The notes under the pieces: generated by a model | The model's database searches: none | What the model was told of the DNA's origin: nothing | What the model saw: only the letters and a program-made list of their open reading frames with translations | In this document: in pieces, positions 1 to 6,004 of the stretch | How the letters are laid out: every line of letters starts with the position of its first letter | Position numbering within the stretch: the first letter of the stretch is position 1 | Made by a program: the position numbers and the translations under genes | Source: Sulfuricurvum sp. | GTDB taxonomy: Bacteria > Campylobacterota > Campylobacteria > Campylobacterales > Sulfurimonadaceae | Direction: 5' to 3' | DNA: 9,518 bases | NCBI GenBank assembly: GCA_024635855.1 | Contig: JAGXHZ010000115.1 | Location: 1-9,518, forward strand

Positions 1-803
1 CGTTCATCGTACGTCATCGTGAGCGCCTTGGAACCGATTTGACGTTTAAGAATGGATATTTTTTCCTCTTTAAGTGTTGGCTTAAAGACATAAAACTCAT
101 CAGGATTCACTCGCCCGCCGACGATATTTTCCCCCAATCCCCATATTGAATTAATTAATATCAAATTTTCCGAACCATTTTCAGTATCAATCGTAAACAT
201 CACCCCGCTGCTTGCAAGGTCACTGCGTACCATTTTTTGAACTCCAACCGAGAGAGCAACAGCAAAATGATCATAATCACGACTGTGACGATAACTGATA
301 GCCCGATCGGTAAAGAGTGAAGCAAAGCAGCGTTTGACGTGCTCGATGAGCATTACACTGCCGCGAACATTGAGATAGCTCTCTTGCTGTCCTGCGAAAC
401 TTGCATCGTGTAAATCTTCCGCCGTAGCCGAAGAGCGCACCGCCACATCCACCGATACCATACTATATTCATTCTCCATTGCTTGATAAGCATCTGTAAT
501 CTCGGTTTTTAACAGCTCAGGCATATCACCGGAGAACATCAGCGTTCGTATGGCGTCTCCGCATCGATTGAGTGCTTCGATATTACTCAAATCGACATCC
601 AAAAACAATTGACGAATTTTTGGCTCGAAACGGTTGTGCTCGATGAATGCACGATACGCATCCGCCGTTACGGCAAATCCTTCAGGAACTTTTACTCCTA
701 ACACTTTGAGAGAGCCGATCATTTCACCTAATGAGGCATTTTTACCACCCACCAAAGCCAGATTATCTAATCCAAGAGAATCAAATCGACGAATATAGTG
801 CAT
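1..803 (-). CDS. ppsA: Phosphoenolpyruvate synthase, N-terminal part (3' end outside window)
   Basis: PEP synthase (pyruvate, water dikinase) makes PEP from pyruvate and ATP, releasing AMP and phosphate; it is a cytoplasmic gluconeogenic/anaplerotic enzyme. Reading from the ATG at 803-801, 267 codons are open to the window edge. They cover most of the N-terminal ATP-grasp (PPDK_N) domain of a protein usually about 750-800 residues long. Diagnostic motifs: VGGKNASLGEM (residues 18-28), VRSSATAEDL (122-131), SFAGQQESYLNV (135-146), KMVRSDLASSGVMFT (190-204) and WGLGENIVGGRVNPDEF (221-237). The phosphohistidine and PEP/pyruvate-binding domains would lie outside the window. An AGGAG ribosome site sits about 6 bases before the start, which supports this ATG. 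It is divergent from the ParA-like gene across about 105 bp. The motif set favours PpsA over pyruvate phosphate dikinase, although the C-terminus is not visible. Confidence 0.95.
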   Translation of the reverse strand, partial: MHYIRRFDSLGLDNLALVGGKNASLGEMIGSLKVLGVKVPEGFAVTADAYRAFIEHNRFEPKIRQLFLDVDLSNIEALNRCGDAIRTLMFSGDMPELLKTEITDAYQAMENEYSMVSVDVAVRSSATAEDLHDASFAGQQESYLNVRGSVMLIEHVKRCFASLFTDRAISYRHSRDYDHFAVALSVGVQKMVRSDLASSGVMFTIDTENGSENLILINSIWGLGENIVGGRVNPDEFYVFKPTLKEEKISILKRQIGSKALTMTYDE

Positions 804-875
804 ACACTCTCCTTTTTCTTCTTGTACTTTATTAAAATAAGAATAGCACGAATTAGCCAATAACGATACGATTTA

Positions 876-884
876 TGCTATATT
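876..884 (+). promoter_or_regulatory. Possible extended -10 promoter for the ParA-like/radical SAM unit
   Basis: TGCTATATT is an extended -10 type sequence (TG-n-TATATT) about 24 bases upstream of the ATG at 909. No convincing -35 hexamer lies 16-18 bases upstream, which is common for sigma-70 promoters in Campylobacterota. It lies in the 105-bp divergent region shared with ppsA and would give a very short leader. It is called by eye from one motif only. Confidence 0.35.
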
Positions 885-908
885 TGCATAAAAACTTATG
901 GGTGAATC

Positions 909-1493
909 ATGGCTATTATCTCTATCGCATCTACCAAAGGGGGAGTGGGTAAAACTTCTCTTGCTTTTTCACTCGCCAAAGACCTAGGCTATCGCTACGC
1001 AACTAACGATATGTCCGTCGTTCTTAACAAATACAAAAACGCCCGATATTACCCTAAGAAGATACCCCTTTACCCTGATACAGTCTACGATTTCGGAGGA
1101 TTTGATGCTGATCATGTCGATGAGATTTTACGTAACTCAGACATCATCCTCGTCCCCACAACCAATGATTTAAACTCCATCATGAAAAGCCTGATTTTTA
1201 TCAAAAATTATAAAGAAAAAACCATTCTTGTCTTTGCCAACATGATCGATAATCCCAACGATGCCACCGTCATAAAAGCAAAAATTCATGAACATTTCCC
1301 CAACCTCGCCTTCACCTATCTTCGTCGTACCAAACTTCTTAAAAATGCTTTGGAATCGGGAATGAGCGCTACCCAACTGTATGAATCAAGCAAACAAAAC
1401 CAGCATGTCTACAAACAAGCATTTAGCGAATACAACAAAATACTCAAGCTCTTCACAACCGATGGACACTATTTTAGTGCACCCCAATCATGA
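909..1493 (+). CDS. Small orphan ParA/MinD-family P-loop ATPase
   Basis: This 194-residue protein begins MAIISIASTKGGVGKTS. That is the deviant Walker A of ParA/MinD/Mrp-type (SIMIBI) ATPases, with signature Lys10 and catalytic Lys15. A Walker A'/B-like segment, VYDFGGFDAD (residues 59-68, Asp61), and LVPTTND (81-87) follow, as expected for the fold. The protein is at the short end of the family. No ParB or parS-like partner is visible, so a chromosome- or plasmid-segregation role is not supported here. Positioning of a complex, or regulation of the downstream gene product, is equally possible. The start lacks a strong Shine-Dalgarno; GGGTGA lies just upstream at 900-905. Its stop codon overlaps the next start as ATGA (1490-1493), so translation of the two genes is probably coupled. 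The family assignment is firm; the function is unknown. Confidence 0.85.
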   Translation: MAIISIASTKGGVGKTSLAFSLAKDLGYRYATNDMSVVLNKYKNARYYPKKIPLYPDTVYDFGGFDADHVDEILRNSDIILVPTTNDLNSIMKSLIFIKNYKEKTILVFANMIDNPNDATVIKAKIHEHFPNLAFTYLRRTKLLKNALESGMSATQLYESSKQNQHVYKQAFSEYNKILKLFTTDGHYFSAPQS

Positions 1494-3061
1494 GCACCAT
1501 TCTCTTAACTACTCTTAATGCCCGCTATGCTCACAGCGCCTTAGGACTTCGCTATCTCTACGCTAACTTGCATGAGCTCCAAAACGATACCAAAATAGTC
1601 GAATTTACCATCAATGAGCAAATCCAAACCATCGCCGAAGATATTCTAAAACATAGCCCTAAAATTATCGGGATGAGTGTCTATATCTGGAACGCCTCAC
1701 AAGTAGCAGAACTTATCGAGATCATTAAAAAAGTTTCCCCTGATACCGTTATCGTTTTAGGCGGTCCGGAAGCTGGATATACTCCCCATCGTGTTGATTT
1801 TAGCCGTGCTGATTACATCATTAGCGGTGAAGGCGAAGTGGCGTTTTATGAACTTTGCAAGGAAATTCTCTCTGCCGTCATTCCGTGCCACGACACGGAA
1901 TCCACAATACAAAAATGGATCCCGTATCAAGTACGGGATGACAAAAAAACCCGTTTCATCAAAGCCACCATGCCTGATCTAAAAGCTATTACTCTCCCCT
2001 ACCGTGCTTACAGTGACGAAGACGTAGCGAACCGAACCATCTACGTCGAAGCTTCACGCGGATGTCCATTTGAGTGCGAATTTTGTCTCTCCTCTATGGA
2101 TGAAAAGGTACGAAACTTTCCACTGGATGAACTCATCGAAGAGTTTGAACTACTGTGGCAGCGTGGTGCGCGAAGTTTTAAATTCATCGATCGTACTTTT
2201 AATCTCAATATGACGTTTGCCAATCGTCTTTTGGACTTTTTCCTCTCTAAAGAACCACCCTATTTCGCTCATTTCGAAGTGATACCTGACCATTTCCCTG
2301 ATGTACTAAAAGCCAAAATTTCCCTTTTTCCTCAAGGCTCATTGCAGCTTGAAATCGGTATCCAGACCTTAGACCCCATTATTGCAAAAGGGATTAACCG
2401 TCCGCTTCGACTGGAAAAAATATTTGAAAATCTTCAATTTTTAGAAAATGAAACCAAAGCACACATGCATCTCGATCTCATCGTCGGACTTCCGGGAGAA
2501 ACACTGGCAGGATTTGGGCGCAATCTCGATAAGCTCGTTTCCCTTACCCACAGTGAAATTCAAATCGGTATCCTCAAAAATCTCTCAGGAACAACTCTCT
2601 CCCGTCACGATAAAGAGCATGGAATGATTTACAGTGATACACCGCCGTATGACATTCTCCAAAACAACAATCTAAGTTTTGAGCAAATTCAAAAAATGAA
2701 ACGCTTTGCCAGATTTTGGGATATTTTTTATAACAGCGGAAGTTTTGAGAATACGGTGAAGTTGTTATGGACGGAATGTGACCAAGTACCGAGCGTTTTT
2801 AACGGGTTCTACGCCTTTAGCGAGTGGATCTACACCCAAACCCTCTCTACGTGGAAAATATCCCTAGATCGCCAAATAACACTCATCCATGACTATCTCA
2901 TCCTAAACAATGAACCTGAAGTCGTACAAAAAGCCCTAATGGAAGATTTATCAAAAAGACCCGAAAAAACAATTCCTTTTTTCCTACGACAATCAACAGC
3001 GGAAAATAAAAACAAAAGTGAAAAAAACATAACGCCAAAACGGCAGGCAAATCGGATTTAA
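1490..3061 (+). CDS. B12-binding-domain radical SAM protein (DUF4080-type), carrying an in-frame palindromic repeat
   Basis: The 523-residue protein has a cobalamin-binding-type Rossmann domain at about residues 1-125 (LGGPEAGYTP at 90-99, ISGEGEVAF at 111-119). A radical SAM core follows, with the 4Fe-4S motif CPFECEFC (Cys192, Cys196, Cys199) in the context EASRGCPFECEFCLSSMD. Further core elements are FKFIDRTFNLN (230-240), QLEIGIQT (286-293) and LDLIVGLPGET (328-338). The layout and the C-terminal region match the B12-binding radical SAM/DUF4080 family, whose substrates are mostly unknown; methyl transfer or another radical reaction is possible. No DxHxxG cobalamin His-loop motif is obvious in the N-terminal domain, so real B12 binding is uncertain. 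Residues 130-151, in the linker between domains, are encoded by a 66-bp repeat described separately. The C-terminal tail (about 501-523) is polar and Lys/Asn-rich, probably disordered. The start overlaps the ParA-like stop. Confidence 0.9.
   Translation: MSTILLTTLNARYAHSALGLRYLYANLHELQNDTKIVEFTINEQIQTIAEDILKHSPKIIGMSVYIWNASQVAELIEIIKKVSPDTVIVLGGPEAGYTPHRVDFSRADYIISGEGEVAFYELCKEILSAVIPCHDTESTIQKWIPYQVRDDKKTRFIKATMPDLKAITLPYRAYSDEDVANRTIYVEASRGCPFECEFCLSSMDEKVRNFPLDELIEEFELLWQRGARSFKFIDRTFNLNMTFANRLLDFFLSKEPPYFAHFEVIPDHFPDVLKAKISLFPQGSLQLEIGIQTLDPIIAKGINRPLRLEKIFENLQFLENETKAHMHLDLIVGLPGETLAGFGRNLDKLVSLTHSEIQIGILKNLSGTTLSRHDKEHGMIYSDTPPYDILQNNNLSFEQIQKMKRFARFWDIFYNSGSFENTVKLLWTECDQVPSVFNGFYAFSEWIYTQTLSTWKISLDRQITLIHDYLILNNEPEVVQKALMEDLSKRPEKTIPFFLRQSTAENKNKSEKNITPKRQANRI
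1877..1942 (+). repeat. 66-bp composite palindromic element inside the radical SAM coding sequence (copy A)
   Basis: The element begins GTCATTCCGTG and ends ACGGGATGAC, so its ends are inverted repeats (GTCAT/ATGAC). It holds two hairpins: ATTCCGTG/CACGGAAT with loop CCACGA, and ATCCCGTA/TACGGGAT with loop TCAAG. An 8-base variable segment (1908-1915) lies between the two conserved arms. Bases 1876-1907 are identical to 4636-4667. At 66 bp it is exactly 22 codons, has no stop in the gene's frame, and encodes residues 130-151 (VIPCHDTES... to ...WIPYQVRDD). It lies between the B12-type domain and the radical SAM core. It resembles in behaviour the Rickettsia palindromic elements that insert in frame into genes, and in sequence the widespread ATTCC...GGAAT palindromes (for example neisserial dRS3). 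Homology to either is not shown. Confidence 0.9.
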
Positions 3062-3074
3062 AATAAAGGTAGGT

Positions 3075-3106
3075 GCGCTAGAGTGACGAGTTCTAGCGCG
3101 GTAGTT
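3075..3106 (+). terminator. Probable terminator of the ParA-like/radical SAM unit
   Basis: GCGCTAGA (3075-3082) pairs with TCTAGCGC (3092-3099) around a 9-base loop, 14 bases after the radical SAM stop codon. The downstream T-run is short (GTAGTTTTAT), so termination may be weak or Rho-assisted. The position between convergent genes supports the call. Confidence 0.55.
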
Positions 3107-3125
3107 TTATATAAGGAGAATCGAA

Positions 3126-3141
3126 AGGGCCCGAAGGCCCT
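3126..3141 (-). terminator. UUCG-capped hairpin after the porin gene
   Basis: On the minus strand AGGGCC-TTCG-GGCCCT forms a 6-bp GC-rich stem closed by the very stable C(UUCG)G tetraloop, about 14 bases after the porin stop. The following bases (TTTCGATTCTCC) are only modestly T-rich. It could act as a terminator or as a 3' mRNA stabiliser for a highly expressed porin. Confidence 0.6.
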
Positions 3142-3155
3142 GAAAGAAGAGTTTA

Positions 3156-4448
3156 TTAGAAAGCCAATGTAGCAATAAGACGTAGAGTATCGTTATCACG
3201 ACCACTATAAATTGAACCTGCTGCTCCAATTACACCTGCTGTGTCTGTTTTATTATCAAGTTGAGTATAAATAGCTGTCAATCCAAGCGCACCGATTTTC
3301 CCGCTTGCCGTAACATCCCATGCTGAAATATCTTTACCAGCAGTGGTTACATCACTTGCAGCTGCATAACTTGCTGCCAAAGCTACACCAGGAACCATCT
3401 TAGTTGAAGCACCAATTTTATACGCTGTTGCACCCGGACGAGTTACAATACCATCCATATAGATTGAACCATCACCAGTATAAATTTTCGTTTTATCTGC
3501 TGTAGAAACGTTAGCAAAACTGACAACACCATCTTTATCTGCATCTGAATAAGCTGCATATACATTAAATCCAGCTACATCAGTAGCAGCTTTAACAGCC
3601 CAAATTTTTGAATCTTTTGGTCCTGCAGCTTTAGGGTCTAAGCTTGAATATTGTACTCCAAGATCAACCATTCCCATAACCTTAGAATCTGCTTGTAGCC
3701 AATAAGCAGTAGCAACATCTAAAACATTATAATACCAACCCTGAACAGTTGTATTTGGAATTGATTTATTTACTGCTGCAAAAGCATAAGCTCCGCTTGC
3801 ACCGAATGTTGTATAAGTATTTAAGTGTGCAACATATCCTGCACCATCAGTAACACCATTATGTTTGCCAACCCATGCAGCAACCAAAGTTGTATCTGGA
3901 AGATCATTATTCAAAACAACCGCTGCATCAAATGTATTTTTAATCAAATTCCATTTTTCAGTAAATGCAAGTGGTGTATCAAGTTCTTGACGACCGATTT
4001 TAACCGTTGTCTTACCTAAAGTTGCCGCCATCCACAATTGAGCCACAGATGCTGCATCGTTAGCATTTTGAGCTGTAACACCAGCTGTCCCGACACTTCC
4101 ATTTGCCATTACATTGCTTACAAGATTATTTTCAAGACCGAGCGTTGAGAAACCTTGTACTTCAGCACCAGCACTAACACCTTGAGTAAGATCAGCTGTA
4201 CCACCAACAGTAAATGAAAGACCACCTGATGCAGCTCCGCCGTATGAAGCTCCTGATAAATAATCGCCTACTGTACCTTGTTCAAATAAACCAGTTTTTT
4301 TACCTGCGGCACTTTCAGCTGCAGTCATTTCCCAATCTGCAGTTTGATAAATTAACTTAACCCCACCATTTACTTTTGCATTATCAATAGCAAACGCACT
4401 TGTTCCTAAAGCCATTACAGCCACTAAACTTAATTTTCCTAATTTCAT
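3156..4448 (-). CDS. Outer-membrane porin (OprD/MOMP-like family of Campylobacterota)
   Basis: The 430-residue precursor has a classical Sec signal peptide, MKLGKLSLVAVMALGTSAFA, with cleavage predicted after AFA (residue 20). The mature protein begins IDNAKVNGGVKLIYQTADWE, typical of epsilonproteobacterial porins. It has alternating polar/hydrophobic beta-strand texture, is rich in Ala, Gly, Thr and Val, contains no cysteine, and ends in ATLAF. A C-terminal phenylalanine is the usual BAM-recognised end of an outer-membrane barrel. It probably forms a general or anion/small-solute diffusion channel; substrate specificity cannot be read from sequence. AAGGAG sits 6 bases before the ATG, and a second ATG four bases upstream is out of frame. 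The gene is apparently monocistronic: upstream is an AT-rich leader plus a repeat, downstream a UUCG-capped hairpin. A long leader and strong ribosome site suit high expression. Confidence 0.9.
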   Translation of the reverse strand: MKLGKLSLVAVMALGTSAFAIDNAKVNGGVKLIYQTADWEMTAAESAAGKKTGLFEQGTVGDYLSGASYGGAASGGLSFTVGGTADLTQGVSAGAEVQGFSTLGLENNLVSNVMANGSVGTAGVTAQNANDAASVAQLWMAATLGKTTVKIGRQELDTPLAFTEKWNLIKNTFDAAVVLNNDLPDTTLVAAWVGKHNGVTDGAGYVAHLNTYTTFGASGAYAFAAVNKSIPNTTVQGWYYNVLDVATAYWLQADSKVMGMVDLGVQYSSLDPKAAGPKDSKIWAVKAATDVAGFNVYAAYSDADKDGVVSFANVSTADKTKIYTGDGSIYMDGIVTRPGATAYKIGASTKMVPGVALAASYAAASDVTTAGKDISAWDVTASGKIGALGLTAIYTQLDNKTDTAGVIGAAGSIYSGRDNDTLRLIATLAF

Positions 4449-4636
4449 TCATTCTCCTTCGAAAAGCCGTCCTAATAAGAAATTCTTATATGGATCTTGC
4501 GAGTAGTTTACCATTCATTTCTTAAAAAAGTCTTTAGACTCTATTATTTTTACACTAATATTGAGATGTTATAGTCTTATAAGATAAAAATGTGATAAAT
4601 AAGAAAAATGAATTTTGATTTGGGGGAAGAAGTCTC
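4449..4636 (-). other. AT-rich upstream region of the porin gene
   Basis: About 190 bp lie between palindromic copy B and the porin ATG. They contain the porin ribosome-binding site and several TATAA-like hexamers on the minus strand (for example TATAAC and TATAAG around 4565-4585), none with a clear -35, so I do not name one promoter. A short inverted repeat, AGTCT-TT-AGACT (about 4529-4540), is present. No open frame of note is seen. Confidence 0.4.
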
Positions 4637-4702
4637 GTCATTCCGTGCCACGACACGGAATCCACAAGTTACTAGTGGATACCGTAGCAAGTACGGTATG
4701 AC
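4637..4702 (+). repeat. 66-bp composite palindromic element, intergenic (copy B)
   Basis: It has the same length and layout as copy A: GTCAT...ATGAC ends, two hairpins and an 8-base variable middle (4668-4675). The first arm is identical to copy A over 32 bases (4636-4667 against 1876-1907). The second hairpin is ATACCGTA/TACGGTAT with loop GCAAG. Relative to copy A the third stem pair changed from C:G to A:T on both sides, so pairing is kept. It lies just after the stop of the cytochrome gene (4709) and upstream of the porin, where it could serve as a transcript-end hairpin for the sulfide cluster. Confidence 0.9.
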
Positions 4703-4708
4703 AATAGA

Positions 4709-5119
4709 TTACCAGTTACGGATACGAATATGGCATGAAGTACATTGTTTTAACAACTGATTGTAATCTTCCAGTGCATCATCCATTCTCCCTGCATCAA
4801 TCGATGCAACCATATCATTTGAATAAAGTCTAAGCATACTTGCTGTTTTTTGAGCGAATTGATAGGCGTATTTTTGATCTTTTGGCAAAATCCATTTTAC
4901 GTCATCCCCTTCTAACGATTTAAGCGTTCCTTGAAGCTTTTTGATCCCTGCTTTCATCTCATCAGGTGAACTGTAAAGTCCTCCGCGCTGAATTTGTTCC
5001 ATGGATTCAAGCATGGTACGCATATCTTTCATCAACATTGAGCGATGGTCTTTTTCAGCAGCATTAATCGATGTAGCCAACAGTCCTGAAAGTACTAATG
5101 TGATTAGTGATTTTTTCAT
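4709..5119 (-). CDS. Small periplasmic cytochrome with C-terminal heme c motif (class II/c'-like)
   Basis: The 136-residue precursor has a Sec signal peptide, MKKSLITLVLSGLLATSINA, with predicted cleavage after residue 20. The remaining chain is largely helical. A single heme-attachment motif, CTSCH (126-130), lies six residues from the C-terminus, followed by IRIRNW. A CxxCH near the C-terminus of a helical bundle is the hallmark of class II cytochromes (c', c-556 types); class I cytochromes carry it near the N-terminus. Expected role: periplasmic electron transfer. It starts 11 bases after the Rieske stop with its own AAGGAT ribosome site, so the two are very likely cotranscribed. It may be the electron acceptor of the flavoprotein/Rieske pair in place of a usual FccA subunit; that is inference. 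Copy B of the palindromic repeat follows the stop. Confidence 0.8.
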   Translation of the reverse strand: MKKSLITLVLSGLLATSINAAEKDHRSMLMKDMRTMLESMEQIQRGGLYSSPDEMKAGIKKLQGTLKSLEGDDVKWILPKDQKYAYQFAQKTASMLRLYSNDMVASIDAGRMDDALEDYNQLLKQCTSCHIRIRNW

Positions 5120-5130
5120 AATGATCCTTC

Positions 5131-5859
5131 TTAGTATTGGATTAGTTCTTTGGAAAATTCAGTCAATTTAACTGTTTTCGCCGAAATAGAAACGAGTTTT
5201 TTAGCCTCAGCCGGACCGTTATAAAACTGTTTAAGCTCCGGCTTGAACGATTTAAAATAGTCTTGGAATTTATCCAAACCTAAAATCCCGACAGCCCAAA
5301 GGGTATCATCAGCCGCATGTTCTAAAACAACTGCTGCGAGAGGCTGAGACGCAGCTCCTCCTAGAACTTTTGCCCCTGCACGAACATCGAATGCTGACAT
5401 GTGAGAAGAGCACACAATAATACCGCTTTTCTCATATGCTATTGTCGGTGTTTTTTCAGGAACATACATGATGAAACTGTCACTTGGAGTTGGATGCGTC
5501 ATCTGATGCGTACAGATAGCTACGTAGGCAACAACCGTACGATCTTTGCCTACACCGCTTTTCCAAAGATATTTTTCACCATTCTCTGATGTCAACTCAA
5601 CATCAGTCAAAGTCGGTTTAGGAAGATTGACCAACAAACAAGGGGTAGACGCATAAGGATAATTAAAAATATAATTGACCTCTTTTTCCAGTTTTGACGC
5701 TAAAATCGGTTTGCCATCCGCTCCTATGAGCTGTGTTTTTTCATACGCTCTGTAAAGCGTTCCGTCTGACGCATACAAATTGCCCCGAATAAGCGATGGA
5801 CTTATCGCCACAACTGTTGCACTTGCAGCAACTACTTTTAAAAAGTTTCTTCTATCCAT
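5131..5859 (-). CDS. Tat-exported Rieske-type 2Fe-2S protein
   Basis: The 242-residue protein starts MDRRNFLKVVAASATVVAISPSL, a twin-arginine signal (DRRNFLK) with a hydrophobic stretch. It could stay as an N-terminal anchor or be cleaved near LYA (residue 30). Cluster ligands are Cys116-Thr-His118 (CTHQMT) and Cys150-x-x-His153 (CSSHMS), the C-x-H...C-x-x-H pattern of Rieske proteins. The extra cysteines of the bc1-type disulfide (CTHLGC/CPCHGS) are absent: Thr121 and Ser152 occupy those places. GGAASQPLAAVVLE (167-180) matches the region after the cluster in Rieske domains. Export before folding by Tat agrees with a cofactor inserted in the cytoplasm. It lies between the FccB-like flavoprotein (145 bp upstream) and the cytochrome (11 bp downstream), so it probably carries electrons in periplasmic sulfide oxidation. 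It is too short and lacks neighbours for a bc1 complex; an AioB-like small subunit is the closest alternative. Confidence 0.85.
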   Translation of the reverse strand: MDRRNFLKVVAASATVVAISPSLIRGNLYASDGTLYRAYEKTQLIGADGKPILASKLEKEVNYIFNYPYASTPCLLVNLPKPTLTDVELTSENGEKYLWKSGVGKDRTVVAYVAICTHQMTHPTPSDSFIMYVPEKTPTIAYEKSGIIVCSSHMSAFDVRAGAKVLGGAASQPLAAVVLEHAADDTLWAVGILGLDKFQDYFKSFKPELKQFYNGPAEAKKLVSISAKTVKLTEFSKELIQY

Positions 5860-5967
5860 GATGATTTCCGTGTGAATGATTTTGTGGAGTGTAGTTTAGC
5901 AGGTTTTTTGTAAAATAAAATTTTGATTTTCTCTCGTTTGTTTGCTTAGTCTGTGTAATCATATGCA

Positions 5968-5989
5968 TTCCCAAGCTGGAGCTTGGGAA
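5968..5989. repeat. Palindrome TTCCCAAGCT/AGCTTGGGAA between fccB and the Rieske gene
   Basis: A perfect 10+2+10 inverted repeat; a realistic RNA hairpin has a 9-bp stem and TGGA loop. It sits 15 bases after the flavoprotein stop and lacks a following T-run on the minus strand. It may be a transcript-attenuating or mRNA-stabilising hairpin inside the operon, or a dispersed palindrome of its own; only one copy is in this window. Its sequence differs from the GTCAT...ATCCA elements. Confidence 0.75.
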
Positions 5990-6004
5990 CGAGAAAACTA
6001 TTGC

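Noticed and set aside
1170..1376. Minus-strand open frame (68 codons) within the ParA-like gene
   Set aside because: Lies entirely opposite a well-supported ATPase gene, has no recognisable domain and no ribosome site that I can see; antisense shadow.
909..1493. Plasmid or integrated-element partition locus
   Set aside because: The ParA-like gene has no ParB, parS, replication or integrase neighbours; the surroundings are housekeeping and respiratory genes.
1877..1942. Palindromic element considered as a transcription terminator or CRISPR repeat
   Set aside because: This copy is inside a coding frame and lacks a T-run; copies are kilobases apart without regular spacers, so it is neither a CRISPR array nor a simple terminator.
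1791..2223. Short open frames on both strands within the radical SAM gene
   Set aside because: They overlap the B12/radical SAM frame with its intact Fe-S motif; the composition is that of out-of-frame reading.
3825..4019. Plus-strand open frame opposite the porin (64 codons, Cys-rich)
   Set aside because: The Cys/Ile/Asn-rich product is what antisense reading of Ala/Val/Thr porin codons yields; no independent support.
5401..5589. Plus-strand open frame opposite the Rieske gene
   Set aside because: Antisense to the Rieske ligand region; no family features.
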